Below are positions 1 to 10,972 of a stretch of 64,000 nt of DNA, one piece after another. The position numbers and the translations under genes are program-made. Origin of the DNA: Eledone cirrhosa (taxonomy: Eukaryota; Mollusca; Cephalopoda; Octopoda; Eledonidae). The stretch's first letter is position 1. Each line of letters starts with the position of its first letter. A model generated the notes under the pieces. The model was not told where the DNA came from. It searched no databases and was given only the letters and a program-made list of their open reading frames with translations. The DNA lies in the NCBI GenBank assembly GCA_964016885.1, contig OZ024743.1, positions 163,310,642 through 163,374,641 of the forward strand. Reading direction: 5' to 3'.

Positions 1-1031
1 AAGTTTTTAAGTGGCACAAAGCTTTCAAAGAGGACCGAGAAAATGTTGAAGACAAACCTTGTTCTAGAAGGCCAATCTGGTCAAGAAATGAACAAAATAT
101 GAAAGTGATGCAAGCAGTGATAGTGAAAGATCGGCAATTAAGCGTTAGGATCACTGCAGAAGAAACATGCTTGGATAAAACATACAGTATATTGCCAAAT
201 ATACTATACATACATTCATGTATACATCACTATTTCAGAGCACCAATCCTAATACCTAATTTTTGCTGGACCGTCCATTGCTCTGTATAATCAGATTATT
301 ACTGGAATTCTATAAGAATCCAGCTTCTATAATTTTTGGTGGAAGCAGGGAGTGTGTGGCTCTGATGACCGCCAACCAGCGTGAAACAGACTGTTAGCTT
401 CTCTCCTTTCTTTCGCCAAAAAGAAGTGACATAGTTACTACTTTAAAACCGACAGCGTATGGTCTTCAAAATGTTTTTCATTAAACATACAGTATATTGC
501 CAAATATACTATACATACATGCAGTTCACAGAATTTTAACAGACCTTTTGCATATGCAAAAGATTTATGCAAAACTAATGCCCAGGAACTTGTCTGTGGA
601 GCAAAATGTGAACCAGTTGGAAATTTGTCAAGATTTGCTAGAAGGACTCAAAATTGAGCTAAATTTCTTGGATGAGAGAATAACATGATGTCTTGGAACG
701 AGAGTTTCTGGCAAAGAAAAACATTCCCACTTTTCCACATCATCTCTGCAGCTCAGATCTAGCTGTCTGATTTCTACTTCTTTCCAAAGTTGAAATCGAA
801 ATTGAAGGGTCATCATTTTGAGATTGTGGAACACACACAAAAACTTGTAACCCATGTGCTAAGGAGACTCACAGAAAATGACTTCTGGTACTGGTAATGG
901 AAAAAACCATGGAACCACTGTGTGACTTCCCAATGGACATATTTTGAAGGAGATATCTTGTAATTTCATGTACATCTAATATACATTTAAATAAAACATC
1001 AGTACCCTTACTTTTGGGACAAACCTCTTAT
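1..1031 (+). mobile_element. mariner transposon relic, internally deleted
   Basis: Three blocks of a mariner-type transposase can be read in order on the plus strand, in different frames. Nucleotides 2-180 give an N-terminal helix-turn-helix block (WHKAFKEDRENVED, QLSVRITAEE). Nucleotides 521-655 continue with VHRILTDLLHMQKIYAKL and EICQDLLEGL. About 700-960 give the C-terminal part of the DDE domain (EFLAKKNIPTFP, SDLA, FFPKLKSKLKGHHFE). The central part with the first catalytic aspartates is missing, and stops and frameshifts make it a dead copy. It begins before the window. The segment ending in GGGACAAACCTCTTA near 1029 looks like the right terminal inverted repeat of a mariner. Family assignment is firm from the motifs; the subfamily is not determined. 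Confidence 0.8.
178..520. repeat. 38-bp direct repeat bracketing a 267-bp insert in the mariner
   Basis: A perfect 38-bp segment at 178-215 (starting AAACATACAGTATATTGCC) recurs at 483-520. The mariner reading frame runs into the first copy and resumes after the second, so 216-482 is an insert. The insert has no recognisable coding content. A 38-bp target duplication would be unusually long, so a local duplication is equally possible. Confidence 0.75.
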
Positions 1032-1033
1032 AT

Positions 1034-3350
1034 ATCATCATCATCATCATCATCATAGTTTTTATGTCCATCTTTCCACACTTGCATGGGTTGGATGGGT
1101 CCTTCTCAGCATAGCATCTCTCTCTCCACTGGTTATGTTCCCTTATCATCTCCTCTATCACTCTTAGTGATTTGAGGTCAGCTCTCACAACCTCTGCCCA
1201 GGTCTTTCTTGGTCATCCTCTAATGCAGCTTCCTACCAGTGGGATTTCTTGGCATTTCTTCACCCATTGGTCCTTGTCCATGCATATCACATGTCCATAC
1301 CAATGCAGTCTTCTCTCTTGCACACCACCTTGGATTCCTCATAAACCTAGCTTCTCCCTCAGCTCATCCATGTTCTGCCTTTCTCTCATATTTACATTGC
1401 ACATCCAATGAAGCATGGTTGCTTCATTTCTCTCCAGTCTATGCAAGTACTCTGCAGTCACAGCCCATGTTTCACTACCATGCAGCATCACATTCTGCAC
1501 ACAGGCATCATATCATGCAGCTGTCCTTTTGTGGTCAACTGTGGGAGTAATTCTCAGAATTTCTTCCATCCTATCCTTATTACACTCTCAGCATACCCTC
1601 CTCCACTGTTAATTAAGACACCTAGATAGCAGAAGCTATCAACCATGTCTATGGATCCTTCCTGTGACTAGAAAAGGTTTATATCATTGGCACTCTTCCT
1701 CTTGATTTCTCCTGTGCATCTTCTACAAGCAAAGTTCTCCCTTGCAGTTAGTCTACTCGTTATCTCACATCTTTTGTGTACCCAAGATTTACGTTATTTA
1801 CATTGTATGGAGTTTATGCCCACACCTCTTCTACATATTGAGCATGGCCACATCCCTGAAAGAATCTGGGTCTTATCTTCTTTCCTAGTCATTAGCACTT
1901 TAGTTTTAGCTAAGTTTACTCTCAGACTGTTTGATTCCAAATTCAGTTTCCATAATCAAAATTTATTTTCTAGTTCTATTTCGGTTTCAGTTATAAGGAC
2001 CAAATGGTCTGCTTAGAGAAGCTCCTTTGGGCAGCCCATTTTAAACTCCTGTTATGGCCTGAAGAACTAAGGTGAACAGCAGTGGGCTAAGAACTGAACC
2101 CTGATGAACTCCTACCTGTACATTGAATTCCTCACTAAACTCATTTCCTACTCTCACTTTACTGAACCATTTTTCTACACCTAATTTCCTTAAGGACCAC
2201 CAGATAATAGATTGAGGTACTCTGTCAAAGGCCTTTTCTAGATCAACAAAAGCTAAATATAGTGGCTTTTTTTGGCTAGAAACTTTTCTTCTACTACTTT
2301 TTCCAGACATGAAACAAAAATGCATCTCATCTATTTTGGCTCTTTCCCTAATTAGCTGTGCTATAACTCTTTCTGTCACTTTCATAACCTGGTCCATTGG
2401 TTTTATTTCTCTATAGTTGCTCCTTTCTAGAGCATCACCTTTGCCCTTATAGCAATTTATGATAGTACTGCTGCACCAGTCATTGGGTATGACTATGTTG
2501 TGTATTACCTGATTTACTATATGGGTTACTAGTTTGACTCCTACCTCTCCTGATGCTTTTACTATCTCAGCAAATATTTTTGATGGTCCTACAGCTTTAT
2601 CGTTCTTCATTTCCTTGATTGTGTCTTTAACCCTAAAACTGTCAACTTTAATAGCTGGTCCTTTCTTTGGGAAAGTTGGGAGTAGTCTCTTTTCCTCCCA
2701 TTTATTCTCTACATTCATCAATCTCACATAGTAACATTTCCAGACCTCTTTTTTGTGGTATCAGTGGTGCACCAGTATCATTTGAAACACATTTTTCCCA
2801 ACAACATCTCGATTCACATTAACACACTGCCTTGCAATATGGAACACTTCACGTCTATAGTCTTCAGGTCTCAAGACATTGGCAAATTTACTTTGTTTTG
2901 CCTCTTTAGGCAAATTTACTTTGCCTAGCTTCTTAGCTACCCGGTACTGCTACCCGGTACTGCTACCCTCATTTTTCCAGTCTTTGGCTTTAATAGCTCT
3001 ATCTACTGTGTTGTTCCACTACCAGGTCACCCTCTGTCTGGGTGGTACACTACTCCAGCCACAAGTCTTGCCAGTAATTTGCAAAAGGTTGTTGTGTAAG
3101 AATTTCCAGTTGTCCTCTACATTGTATGTATCTAGCGCATCATTCCTTTCATTAAGTGAATCCCATAGGGCCTTTCTAAACCTATATTTAACCGAGTGGT
3201 CCTTTAGTTTCCAAATCCTCCATATTTCCATATTTTCCTGCATGTCTTGTTCTGTTTAGCGTTTATTTTGATGTCATTTATAACCAACTTGTGCTGGGCA
3301 GTGTATTCTTCCCCAGGGAAAGCCTTGGTATTTAAAATAGTCCATTTATC
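1034..3350 (-). mobile_element. RTE-type non-LTR retrotransposon, 5'-truncated
   Basis: Read on the minus strand, the element ends at 1034-1060 in a (GAT)n tail preceded by the family's 3' terminal segment (CCCATGCAAGTGTGGAAAG-like). Upstream come the C-terminal domain, a cysteine-rich segment, the reverse transcriptase and, up to about 3350, the region between endonuclease and RT (peptides KAFPGEEYTAQHKL and NVEDNWKFLHNNLLQ). The endonuclease itself is absent. Many stops and frameshifts interrupt it. The same family recurs at least ten times in this window, always with a GAT/ATC tail, which fits RTE elements, whose 3' ends are short tandem repeats. Confidence 0.8.
2041..2727 (-). pseudogene. 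RTE reverse transcriptase fragment
   Basis: This open stretch of 228 codons carries the N-terminal and central RT motifs: MKNDKAVGPSKI, DWCSSTIINCYKGKGD, FVDLEKAFDRVPQSIIWW and GVHQGSVLSPLLF. It stops before the YADD box, so the polymerase catalytic aspartates of motif C are not in this frame. In intact family members RT is followed by a PHD-like zinc finger and a C-terminal domain; here those parts lie at 1070-2040 in shifted frames. The start shown is not a genuine translation start, since the frame opens after a truncation. It is the remains of a cDNA insertion and not a host gene. Confidence 0.85.
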
Positions 3351-3354
3351 TCTT

Positions 3355-3417
3355 TATCCCGCATCAAATGGAACAAAACCGTCTAACCCATGCTAGCGTG
3401 GAAGATAGATATTAAAC

Positions 3418-3456
<39 letters not shown>
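3355..3456 (+). mobile_element. RTE 3' terminus with (GAT)n tail
   Basis: This contains CCCATGCTAGCGTGGAAGA followed by TTAAACGATGATGATG, the diagnostic 3' end of the RTE family, on the plus strand. It abuts the 5' end of the minus-strand RTE copy at about 3350, so the two meet head to head. Confidence 0.8.
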
Positions 3457-3747
3457 ATATATATATATATATATATTGGTAAAAGGAAAAGAAAATGCTG
3501 ACAAATTGTTCCCAGTGAAAAATAGTTTAATTAGGAATAAGTAAAAATTAGTAATAAGTATTGGTTAATATTCAGTTTTAGTTTTAAGTTTTTACCGGTT
3601 GCGCATTTCTATATATATATATATATATATAAACGTTAGAATATGTGTAATAAGGCGAAGACAATGCAGATATGGACATAGAAAAAAGAATGCAATAGTG
3701 AAAGATATTGATGTGAATTCGTCTTTCACCTTGAATTTATTTAAATG

Positions 3748-3785
3748 TCCTTAATTTTCAAGATATCTCTTCTTCGGAGGGAAGT
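3748..3785 (-). ncRNA. degenerate hammerhead-like motif at PLE 1 3' end
   Basis: On the minus strand the order is CCU (stem I), CCGAAGA in place of CUGAAGA, a 4-bp stem II (AAGA/UCUU), GAAA, the self-complementary AAUU as stem III, A, and AGG (stem I partner). The spacing is that of a type I hammerhead, but the core has U4 changed to C, so activity is unlikely. Confidence 0.4.
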
Positions 3786-4182
3786 AAAGGTCTCAGACCA
3801 GCGTCTTTAAATCTCTAATGAAGCCATGCTGACCGGAAATAGTATAGAGTATCTGTTCTAACTTTAATATCAAAGAATTAAAATTAGGTGGATAAAGAGA
3901 AGTCCCCCTTTAAGAGGGGTTTGTTTATGTTTTGTTTTTGTTTTTGTATTGTTTTTTTAAATTTTAAATGCGTGCCTGTATATGTGTGTGGGAGAATGCA
4001 TGAAGGTGTAGGTATGTGTGTGTGTGTGTGTGAGTGTGGGAAGATAGGTCTAATCGTAAAAGTGGGGGGTAGGTGTTATCTGGTGTTAGAACTGGTTTTG
4101 TGTGTGTATGTGTGAGAGAGAATAAGTGGAGGTGTGCGCGTGCGTGTGTGTGGGGTGTGTAAAAATGGGGCTAGAGGCCCTA

Positions 4183-4815
4183 TCAGGTTATAAATTGGGT
4201 GTTGAGCTCTAGTCTATTATTGATTGGTGGATGTGTTCTATCTATAATAAGTGCTTCCTTGATTCTAAGATTGCCGAGGTTTCTTTCCTTAGTTTCTATC
4301 CTAACTGTTATGTTTTTATCGGTGTTTTTGCATTTAACTAGGTGTTTCTTAAATGAGGAAGCGTTAGTATTGAGGTGTTCTTTTATTCTTATGTGGAGTG
4401 GTCTGGTGGTGCTACCTACGTAGAAGTTGTTGCATTTGTCACACTCTAGTCTGTAGACTACGTAAGCCTGGTGGCATAGGTCTGTGTCGTTGATGGGGCA
4501 GTTGGCTAGTCTGCAGCAGTTGTCATGTCTGGTGGAGTGTCTCTTAGCCAGCCGTCCGCGCAAAGAAGGACCCGAATGGGCCAGTTGAATATCCAGACCC
4601 TCTCGTTTGATGGCTCTGCGGATGGCTGTTGTTGTTTCTTCACTGAAGTGTGGGAGCTTCAGGAAGCAAGTGTTAGTGCCTCGGGTGTGGTGTCCTCTGT
4701 TCTTTCTGGCACGGTTTGTGGTGGATGTCGTGTATCCGTTCAGTTTGAGTACTTCCAGGAAATGTGTGGTGTGTGTGTCTCGGTCTCTGGCGTCGGTGCA
4801 TTTATTCTTGTAACC
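4183..4815 (-). pseudogene. PLE 1 GIY-YIG endonuclease region
   Basis: An open minus-strand frame of about 210 codons encodes the C-terminal part of a Penelope-like polyprotein. The GIY-YIG nuclease is visible as VYRLECDKCNNFYVGST followed by RPLHIRIKEHLN, with the conserved Arg and the downstream Glu/Asn region (ETKERNLGNLRIKEALI). A CxxC pair (CDKC) precedes the core, as in many PLE endonucleases. The protein would cut the target DNA to prime reverse transcription. The RT domain is missing because of 5' truncation, so the copy cannot be autonomous even though this part is unbroken. The true start lies upstream of the truncation. Confidence 0.85.
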
Positions 4816-4845
4816 TCCTCCATATATATATATATTCAAATATAA

Positions 4846-5060
4846 AGGGTGAGCATAAAGGTTTTCCCTGATTGTAAAATATCATATCTCAGATACTATT
4901 TGAGATTTTACTTTTTCATTGTTTTAAGTTTAAAGTTTTTCTGAACATGTTTTACATCTTCTCTTCTACAGGAGGTAGTTGTAATTTTCAGTAACAAAAT
5001 GGCATCTATGAAACAAAAAGCTCAGAGTATTTTGTGGTTTCAAAGACTTTATGCTCACCC

Positions 5061-5061
<1 letters not shown>
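4846..5061. mobile_element. 216-bp MITE-like element with 15-bp perfect inverted repeats
   Basis: AGGGTGAGCATAAAG at 4846-4860 is exactly complementary to CTTTATGCTCACCCT at 5047-5061. Just inside the right end a start codon opens the peptide MASMKQKAQSILWFQRL, which resembles the N-terminus of transposase-type helix-turn-helix proteins. This suggests an internal deletion derivative of a Tc1/mariner-like or related DNA transposon. No transposase catalytic region remains. Confidence 0.7.
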
Positions 5062-5107
<46 letters not shown>

Positions 5108-5299
5108 TATATTTGGGGAAGGTCCTATTGTTATAATATTTCCAGAAATAATTATAGAACACACTTACTGTTTGGTTTGGATTGGTTTTTGCTTCTGTAT
5201 CTTTTATATCTCCATTGTTAATTTATCTGGCAATCAATGTTTATCATTGAATGACCAACGGTTAAAAATACAGATATAAATATATATATATAGTCTATC

Positions 5300-5340
5300 A
5301 AAGTTCTTTCGTCACACATCTGTGACATCATCAATGGTAC
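5300..5340 (-). ncRNA. hammerhead-like remnant at PLE 2 3' end
   Basis: On the minus strand UUGAUGA is followed by a perfect 6-bp stem II (GUCACA/UGUGAC) and GAAA. The C3 position is U, and no convincing stem I can be drawn, so this is a decayed or divergent version. Confidence 0.35.
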
Positions 5341-5579
5341 TATTATATTTCCTCCCATTGTATTGTAAAGCCTATACCATTTTTATTTTTTTTATTTATT
5401 TATTTATTCTTGTCTCTGTTTGCGTATGCATTTGCGTGTTTCCTGTTTGGTGTTTGTGTTTGAGTGTATGTGTTTTTTGTATTCCATCTTTGTTCATTAG
5501 TGTGTGTTTGTGTGTTTGTTGTTATTGTACTTGTGTATATATTTATTTATATTTCCCTTAGGTCAGTATTGTTTGTTTG

Positions 5580-6873
5580 GGTATGGTTTTTGTTCTTATT
5601 ATTCCATTTGTTTTTTCTGTTCAACTTTGGTTTTCTTAGTTCTATCTCAGTTGCTTCTCTGATTTGCCTACCTGTTGAGTCATTTCTATGCTTAGATATT
5701 ATTTTAATTTCTATGTTGTCTATATTACTGTCATCTCTTTGTCTGGTGTGTTCATATAGTACTGAACCATTTTTTTTGTCCTTTTAGTTTCCCCCGGTGT
5801 TAGTCTATTCTTTCTTCTATGCTTCGAGCTGTCTCACCTATGTATGTTATTATCATGTTTCTGCAAGTACCCACTGTACATCTTATACCGTAAACTACAT
5901 TTCTAGTTTTACAATTTATCTGGGGGTTCATTCTACATATAACACATTTCTTATTTGTACAGTGGGTTTTCTTAAAGGGGTATGTCTTGCTGATCAGCGA
6001 TTTTATGGTAGTTCTTGGCTTTTCTACCACTTTAATCTTTATATGGATATTTCTTAGGGCCTTTCTATATTGCTTAGCTAATTTACCTCCAGGGGTAGCA
6101 TCCACGAACCTGTCACTCTGGTATCTCTGGTTGTTTTACCATGAAGTGGCTTTTCCTATCTTATGTTTAGTCCTATCTAAGCTATTCCATGATTTGCTCC
6201 TGTATAATGGGCAAATTCCTTTCATGTCTATTTCTATGAGGGTCTTATATTTCTCCGTGGCTCTTTTGTATACTCTGATTCTGTCTTTTTGGCTGTAGCC
6301 AGAGAACTGCATGGGGTTGATGAAGAGTTGGATGTGTCTTTCCATTTCAGTTGGGTCGCACATGCGGGAAACATTCTTCATCACTCTTACCAAGTCTGTG
6401 ATCAGAATATTAAACTTAGCACTATTGGACATTGCTGAGTTTTTGAGTATCAGGTATTTAGAGGCCATGGGTTTAGCATAGTGTGAATGGAGAATTTTGG
6501 CCTTCTCGTTTATACCGTTTAACCAGAGTTCCATGTCTAATACTGGTAGTCTATTGTTAGGGTGTTTGGAAAGGTAGTCAATGGTTACAGTTATACTCTG
6601 GTGTATGGAGTTAGCTATCTGCTAAATGCTCACCATTGTGCTATTTTCTAGTTCAGGTTTATTGGTACTCTCTTGTGGGGGTGTTCTTATTACTATATTA
6701 ATATCGTCTACATAATGAGAGTTTATGACGAGGGCTATGGAGTTCTCTTCTAGGAGTTCTCTGAGTCTCCTTTCCCAAGATACCATAAATAGATTGGCAA
6801 CATCGCTAGCTATGCTGACACCAATAGCTGCTCCATCCATTCAATCTTCCTATGGGACTCTTTTTAGCCATAT
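5580..6873 (-). pseudogene. PLE 2 RT and GIY-YIG polyprotein, frameshifted
   Basis: Read on the minus strand, the 6840-6622 segment gives GVSIASDVANLFM and the RT catalytic box HYVDDINIVI. The 6534-6136 segment is the RT thumb/linker (MEKHIQLF-like region, PMQFSGYSQKDRIRVYKR). The 6105-5800 segment gives the endonuclease (CKTRNVVYGIRC, ITYIGETARSIEERID). The 5780-5580 segment continues in another frame (LYEHTRQRDDSNIDNIEIKI). At least three frame changes make it non-functional. Domain order RT then GIY-YIG is that of canonical Penelope-like elements. Confidence 0.85.
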
Positions 6874-6930
6874 ATATGTATATATATATTTGTGCATATA
6901 TACACACACTCACACATATATATATATATG

Positions 6931-7856
6931 ACAAAAAAGGCAGTGCTTCAATTTGAGCAGCGCATAGCAACCAGCCCTGACAGTAAGGTGTTCTGGAAGT
7001 ATGTTCACTCAAAGAAGAGGCCTCACTCTCCAGTTGGTCCTCTTCACAATCCCCACACAAGCCAGGTTACTGACGACCCCAACGAATGCGCAGAGCTCAT
7101 TGCTGAATGCTATGCAGGCATTTTCACTATTGAAGACCAGAGTGTACCGTCTCCACCACCTATGACACCGGACTCTATTACAACTATGGAATTTACACCT
7201 GCAATGCTGTGATGTCACCTAAAAAATAAATGCACCCATGCTTCTCCTGGTCTTGATGGTGTTACGTACCTGCTTCTCAAACGTGGTGGGTACTTCCTTC
7301 TGCACCAGCTATCACTCTTCTTTCAATTCTGTCTGAACAATGGTGCTACTCCAGAACAGTGGAAAACTGCCAGTGTCATTCCTCTGTTCAAAAAGGGTGA
7401 CCACACATCATCTGTCAACTATCGTCCAGTCAGTCTTACTAGCTGCATTGCCAAACTGATGGAATCCTGAAACACTTTGGAACTTCTGGCACTCTCAGTC
7501 TTATCCGGCCCTCGCAATTTGGATTTATCCCTAACTCCAGCTGCTGTGATCAAGTTATCGAGTTTCTTGACGGCATCACCCGGATCACTGACAGCGGCTT
7601 ATGGGTAGATGTTGTTTACCTTTACTTTGCTAAACCTTTTAATTCTGTCCCACACAAAAGACTTATGGCAAAACTTTTTGCAATGGGTGTGAAGGATGAT
7701 CTTTTTAACTGATTGAAGTCCTTCATTCTCAGTCAAAGAGAGGTAGTCACAGTTCTAGGACAGCATTCATCACCATATGAGATGTCATCTGGTGTACCAC
7801 AGGGATCTGTTCTTGGTCCCCTTTTGTTTGTGGCATATATTAATGGAATAGATACC
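6931..7856 (+). mobile_element. CR1/L2-like LINE fragment, copy 1
   Basis: This plus-strand fragment covers the region upstream of RT and its first motifs: FWKYVHSKKRPHSPVGPL, SPGLDGVTYLLLKR, NYRPVSLTS, FGFIPNSSCCDQ, SSGVPQGSVLGPLLF. A TGA at 7210, a deletion near 7468 and a TGA near 7710 break the frame. It stops at 7856, where an inverted RTE composite begins, so the YADD half is missing. It is closely similar to copies at 9198 and 19243. Confidence 0.85.
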
Positions 7857-9027
7857 AAGTGGCGCATACTATATATATGTATGCTTCAGCTTCAGCCTGT
7901 GCCCATGGGATGGCGGGTCTTCTGTATTTCTGCATAATTCCATAGATCCCGATCCTGTGCCATCGTCTTTGAGAGGTGAAATTGAGCAAAGTCAGCTTTT
8001 ATCACCTCATCCCAAGTTTTTTGGGGCCTCTCCACTCCAAGGCTTCGATCAACTTTGAGCACTCTGCACTTTTCTGTACAGCTGTCATCCTTCATATGTA
8101 TCACATGTCCATTCCAATGCACACTGCATCTGATTCCTCTTATACTTAGTTTCTCTCTCAGTTTCTTTATGCTTTGCCATTCACATAAATTACTATTACA
8201 CATCAACTGGAGCATGCAGGCTTCATTTCTATGCAAGTCTTCTGCAGAGGTTTCACTACCATGCAACATTGCTGTTCGTATGCATACATCATATAGTCTG
8301 CCTTTCATTTTGAGGGAAAAGCCTTTTGTAGCTAGCAGTGGTAGTAACTGTCTGAACTTCTTCCCTCCTGTTCTCACTCTGGCTACTTTACTTTCAGAAA
8401 ATCCACTTCTGCTGCTAAATTGGTTACCCAGGTAGCACAAACTGTCTATGTGTCTACCAACCTTCCAGGAATTTGATAGCGCTTGTTTCCTCTGGGCGTT
8501 GTTTCCTCTGCTTACTGCCCCAGTGCAGCGACTAAATGTGAAACCTACATTTTTAGCTAGACTACCTGAGATCCCACTACATCTCTTGTACCCATAGTTT
8601 GCATTTGGGGCAGAGGATGGAATTTCTACCTACACCTTTCCTACACAATGAACAAGGCCATTTCCCTGAGGGGATCAGGGCTCTGTTTTCTCTTATAACA
8701 CCACCCCCTCTCTATAAAGTTGGTACTACAACATCCAGTCCAAATAAATGAGATAAATGAGATCGAGATGGGGATCGTGTAGGTGTCACGAGAAAAAATC
8801 ACTCAGTCCACGATGTAATGTGGCCGTGTAGGTAACACGGTAAAAAGTTCCCAGTTCCACACTGTAAATGTGGTTGGTGTTAGGAAGGGCATCCAGCCAT
8901 AGAAAACCTGCCAGATAGTCCTATATAAGTGAGACACGGTCACCCGACCAGCCTTGCCTCGAGTGGGACAACTCCCGTCTAACCCATGCTAGCGTGGAAA
9001 GTGGACGTTAAACGAGGATGATGATGA
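7857..9027. mobile_element. inverted RTE composite (minus body, plus 3' end)
   Basis: Positions 7857-8704 are an RTE body on the minus strand (C-terminal domain plus the zinc-finger segment). From 8705 to 9027 the sequence is the RTE 3' UTR on the plus strand, ending CGTGGAAAGTGGACG then (GAT)n. The two parts meet with 5' sides facing. The same junction, at CACCACCCCCTCTCTATAAA, occurs at about 53209, so the composite exists in two copies. Confidence 0.8.
7892..8700 (-). pseudogene. RTE zinc finger and C-terminal domain
   Basis: The minus-strand frame from 8440 to 7892 carries the family's C-terminal signatures: [57 protein letters not shown] and [17 protein letters not shown]. Upstream, from 8700 to 8560 in another frame, the PHD-like finger reads [18 protein letters not shown] followed by PKCKLWV. 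The RT domain is absent. A frameshift separates the two blocks. Confidence 0.8.
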
Positions 9028-9190
<163 letters not shown>

Positions 9191-9197
9191 AAAAGGG

Positions 9198-10972
9198 AGT
9201 AAGGTTCTATTGCTGAATGCTATGCAAGCATTTTCACTGTTGAAGACCAAAGAGTACCATCTCCAACACCTCTGACATCAGATTCTATTACAACTATGGA
9301 ATTTACACCTGCAATGCTGCGACGTCACCTTAAAAATAAATGCACCCATGCTTCTCCTGGTCTTGATGGTATTACGTACCTGCTTTTCAAACATGGTGGG
9401 TACTTCCTTCTGCACCAGCTATCACTCTTCTTTCAATTCTGTCTGAACAATGGTGCTACTCCGGAACAGTGGAAAACTGCCAGTGTCATTCCTCTGTTCA
9501 AAAAGGGTCACCGCACATCACCTGTGAACTATCGTCCAGTCAGTCTTACTAGTTGCATTGCCAAACTGATGGAATCCTGTGTCAGAGAAACACTTTGGAA
9601 CTTCTGGAACTCTCACAGTCTTATCCGGCCCTCACAATTTGGATTTATCCCCAACTCCAGCTGCTGTGATCAACTTATCGAGTTTCTTGAAGACATCACC
9701 CGGATCACTGATGGCGGCTCATGGGTGGATGTTGTTTACCTTGACTTTGCGAAAGCCTTCAATTCTGTGCCACACAAAAGGCTTATGGCAAAACTCTCTG
9801 CAATGGGTGTGAAGGAGATCTTTTTAACTGGTTGAAGTCCTTCATTCTCAGTCAAAGAGAGGTAGTCACGGTTCTGGGACAGCATTCCTCACCATATGAG
9901 ATGTCATCTGGTGTACCAGAGGGATCTGTTCTTGACCCCCTTTTGTTTGTGGCATATATTAATGACATAGATGCCAACTTAAAGAATGCCACAGTACTAA
10001 AGTACGCAGATGACATCAAGCTGTACCTTGAGACAAAAAGGACAGATCCTGAACACTATCGATCTTGCTTGCAGTCTGACCTGGACACAATGCAACAATG
10101 GATCTCAGACTGGCAACTTAAGCTAGCTGTGGACAAGTGCACCACCATGCATTTTGGGAGTAAAAACCCAGCGTCCACATACTCCCTCCACAGCACTAAT
10201 ATCAAGAAGTCTTCTTGTGAACGTGACCTGGGCATTACGGTCAGCAGCGATTTGCGTTGGACGAAGCACGTCTCTAAAATTGTCAAGAGGGCTGAGGGTG
10301 TCTTAGCATCACTCAGTAAGACCTTTGTCAGCCGCTCTCCGGCTATCTATTTAAGGCTGTACATGGCTATGGTGCGGCCACACTTAGAATTTGCATCACC
10401 AGTCTGGAACCCCTATCTTGCTCAGAACATTGACCGCCTGGAAACTGTTCAGAGACGTGCAACCAAGCAAATACCCTCCATCAGGCATCTACGATAATCT
10501 GAACGCCTTGCTTCCCTGGGCATGGATACATTGGAGCTCCGACGCCTGGCAACTGACTTGGTAAACACCCACAAAATTGTTAACCATCTTGCCAACAACA
10601 ACCCTGAGTACCTTTTTGATTTCCATGTGTCTAACACACGTGGACATGCCCACAAAGTCAGAAAACAGCACAGTTCCCATAACTATCGGAAACATTTTTT
10701 CACGCTCAGAGTTGCTGAAGCATGGAACAAACTACCTGCATCGGTTGTTAGCTGTCGAGACACTGCATCCTTTAAAACCTCCATGCTTCCCGAGATTCGC
10801 CAACACTACACCTAATGTTCCCCCTCCATACACATACACACATGTATATCACGACTCATACACTATTCACTTCCCTGACATTTGTATATTATTCTATGTA
10901 CTATACATGCACTTTTGATGAGTTGTAGTGCACCTGAGCACTTTACACAATAATTTCATTATTATTATTATA
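9198..10972 (+). mobile_element. CR1/L2-like LINE, copy 2, with complete 3' end
   Basis: This 5'-truncated copy starts beside (TA)n and runs through RT to a 3' UTR ending in ACAATAATTTCATTATTATT. The 3' UTR segment (10816-10972) recurs after the copies at 19243 and 37151 and, on the minus strand, at 28040. Confidence 0.85.
9206..10815 (+). pseudogene. CR1/L2-like reverse transcriptase, two lesions
   Basis: Three consecutive plus-strand frames (9296-9835, 9832-10497, 10522-10815) make up one RT-containing C-terminal half. Motifs in order are SPGLDGITYLLFK, NYRPVSLTS, VVYLDFAKAFNSVPHKR, SSGVPEGSVLDPLLF, VLKYADDIKLYL and the thumb region DLGITVSSDLRWTKHVSKI. A 2-bp deletion near 9825 shifts the frame, and a TAA at about 10495 replaces a codon that is Tyr in copy 3. 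Motif Q/G before SVL reads PEG rather than PQG, so even a repaired enzyme would be altered. The C-terminus EIRQHYT matches copy 3. Confidence 0.9.

Larger units (their letters stand above)
3656..4815 (-). mobile_element. Penelope-like element 1 (3' half)
   Basis: This minus-strand PLE is truncated on its 5' side at the microsatellite near 4820. It keeps the end of the reverse transcriptase linker, the GIY-YIG endonuclease and about 520 bp of 3' sequence with a degenerate hammerhead motif. No YxDD RT box remains. Confidence 0.8.
5291..6873 (-). mobile_element. Penelope-like element 2 (3' half)
   Basis: This minus-strand PLE of a different lineage from element 1 starts inside the RT domain at about 6873 and runs through the GIY-YIG nuclease to a 3' end with a hammerhead-like motif at 5300-5340. 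Frameshifts separate the parts. Confidence 0.8.
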
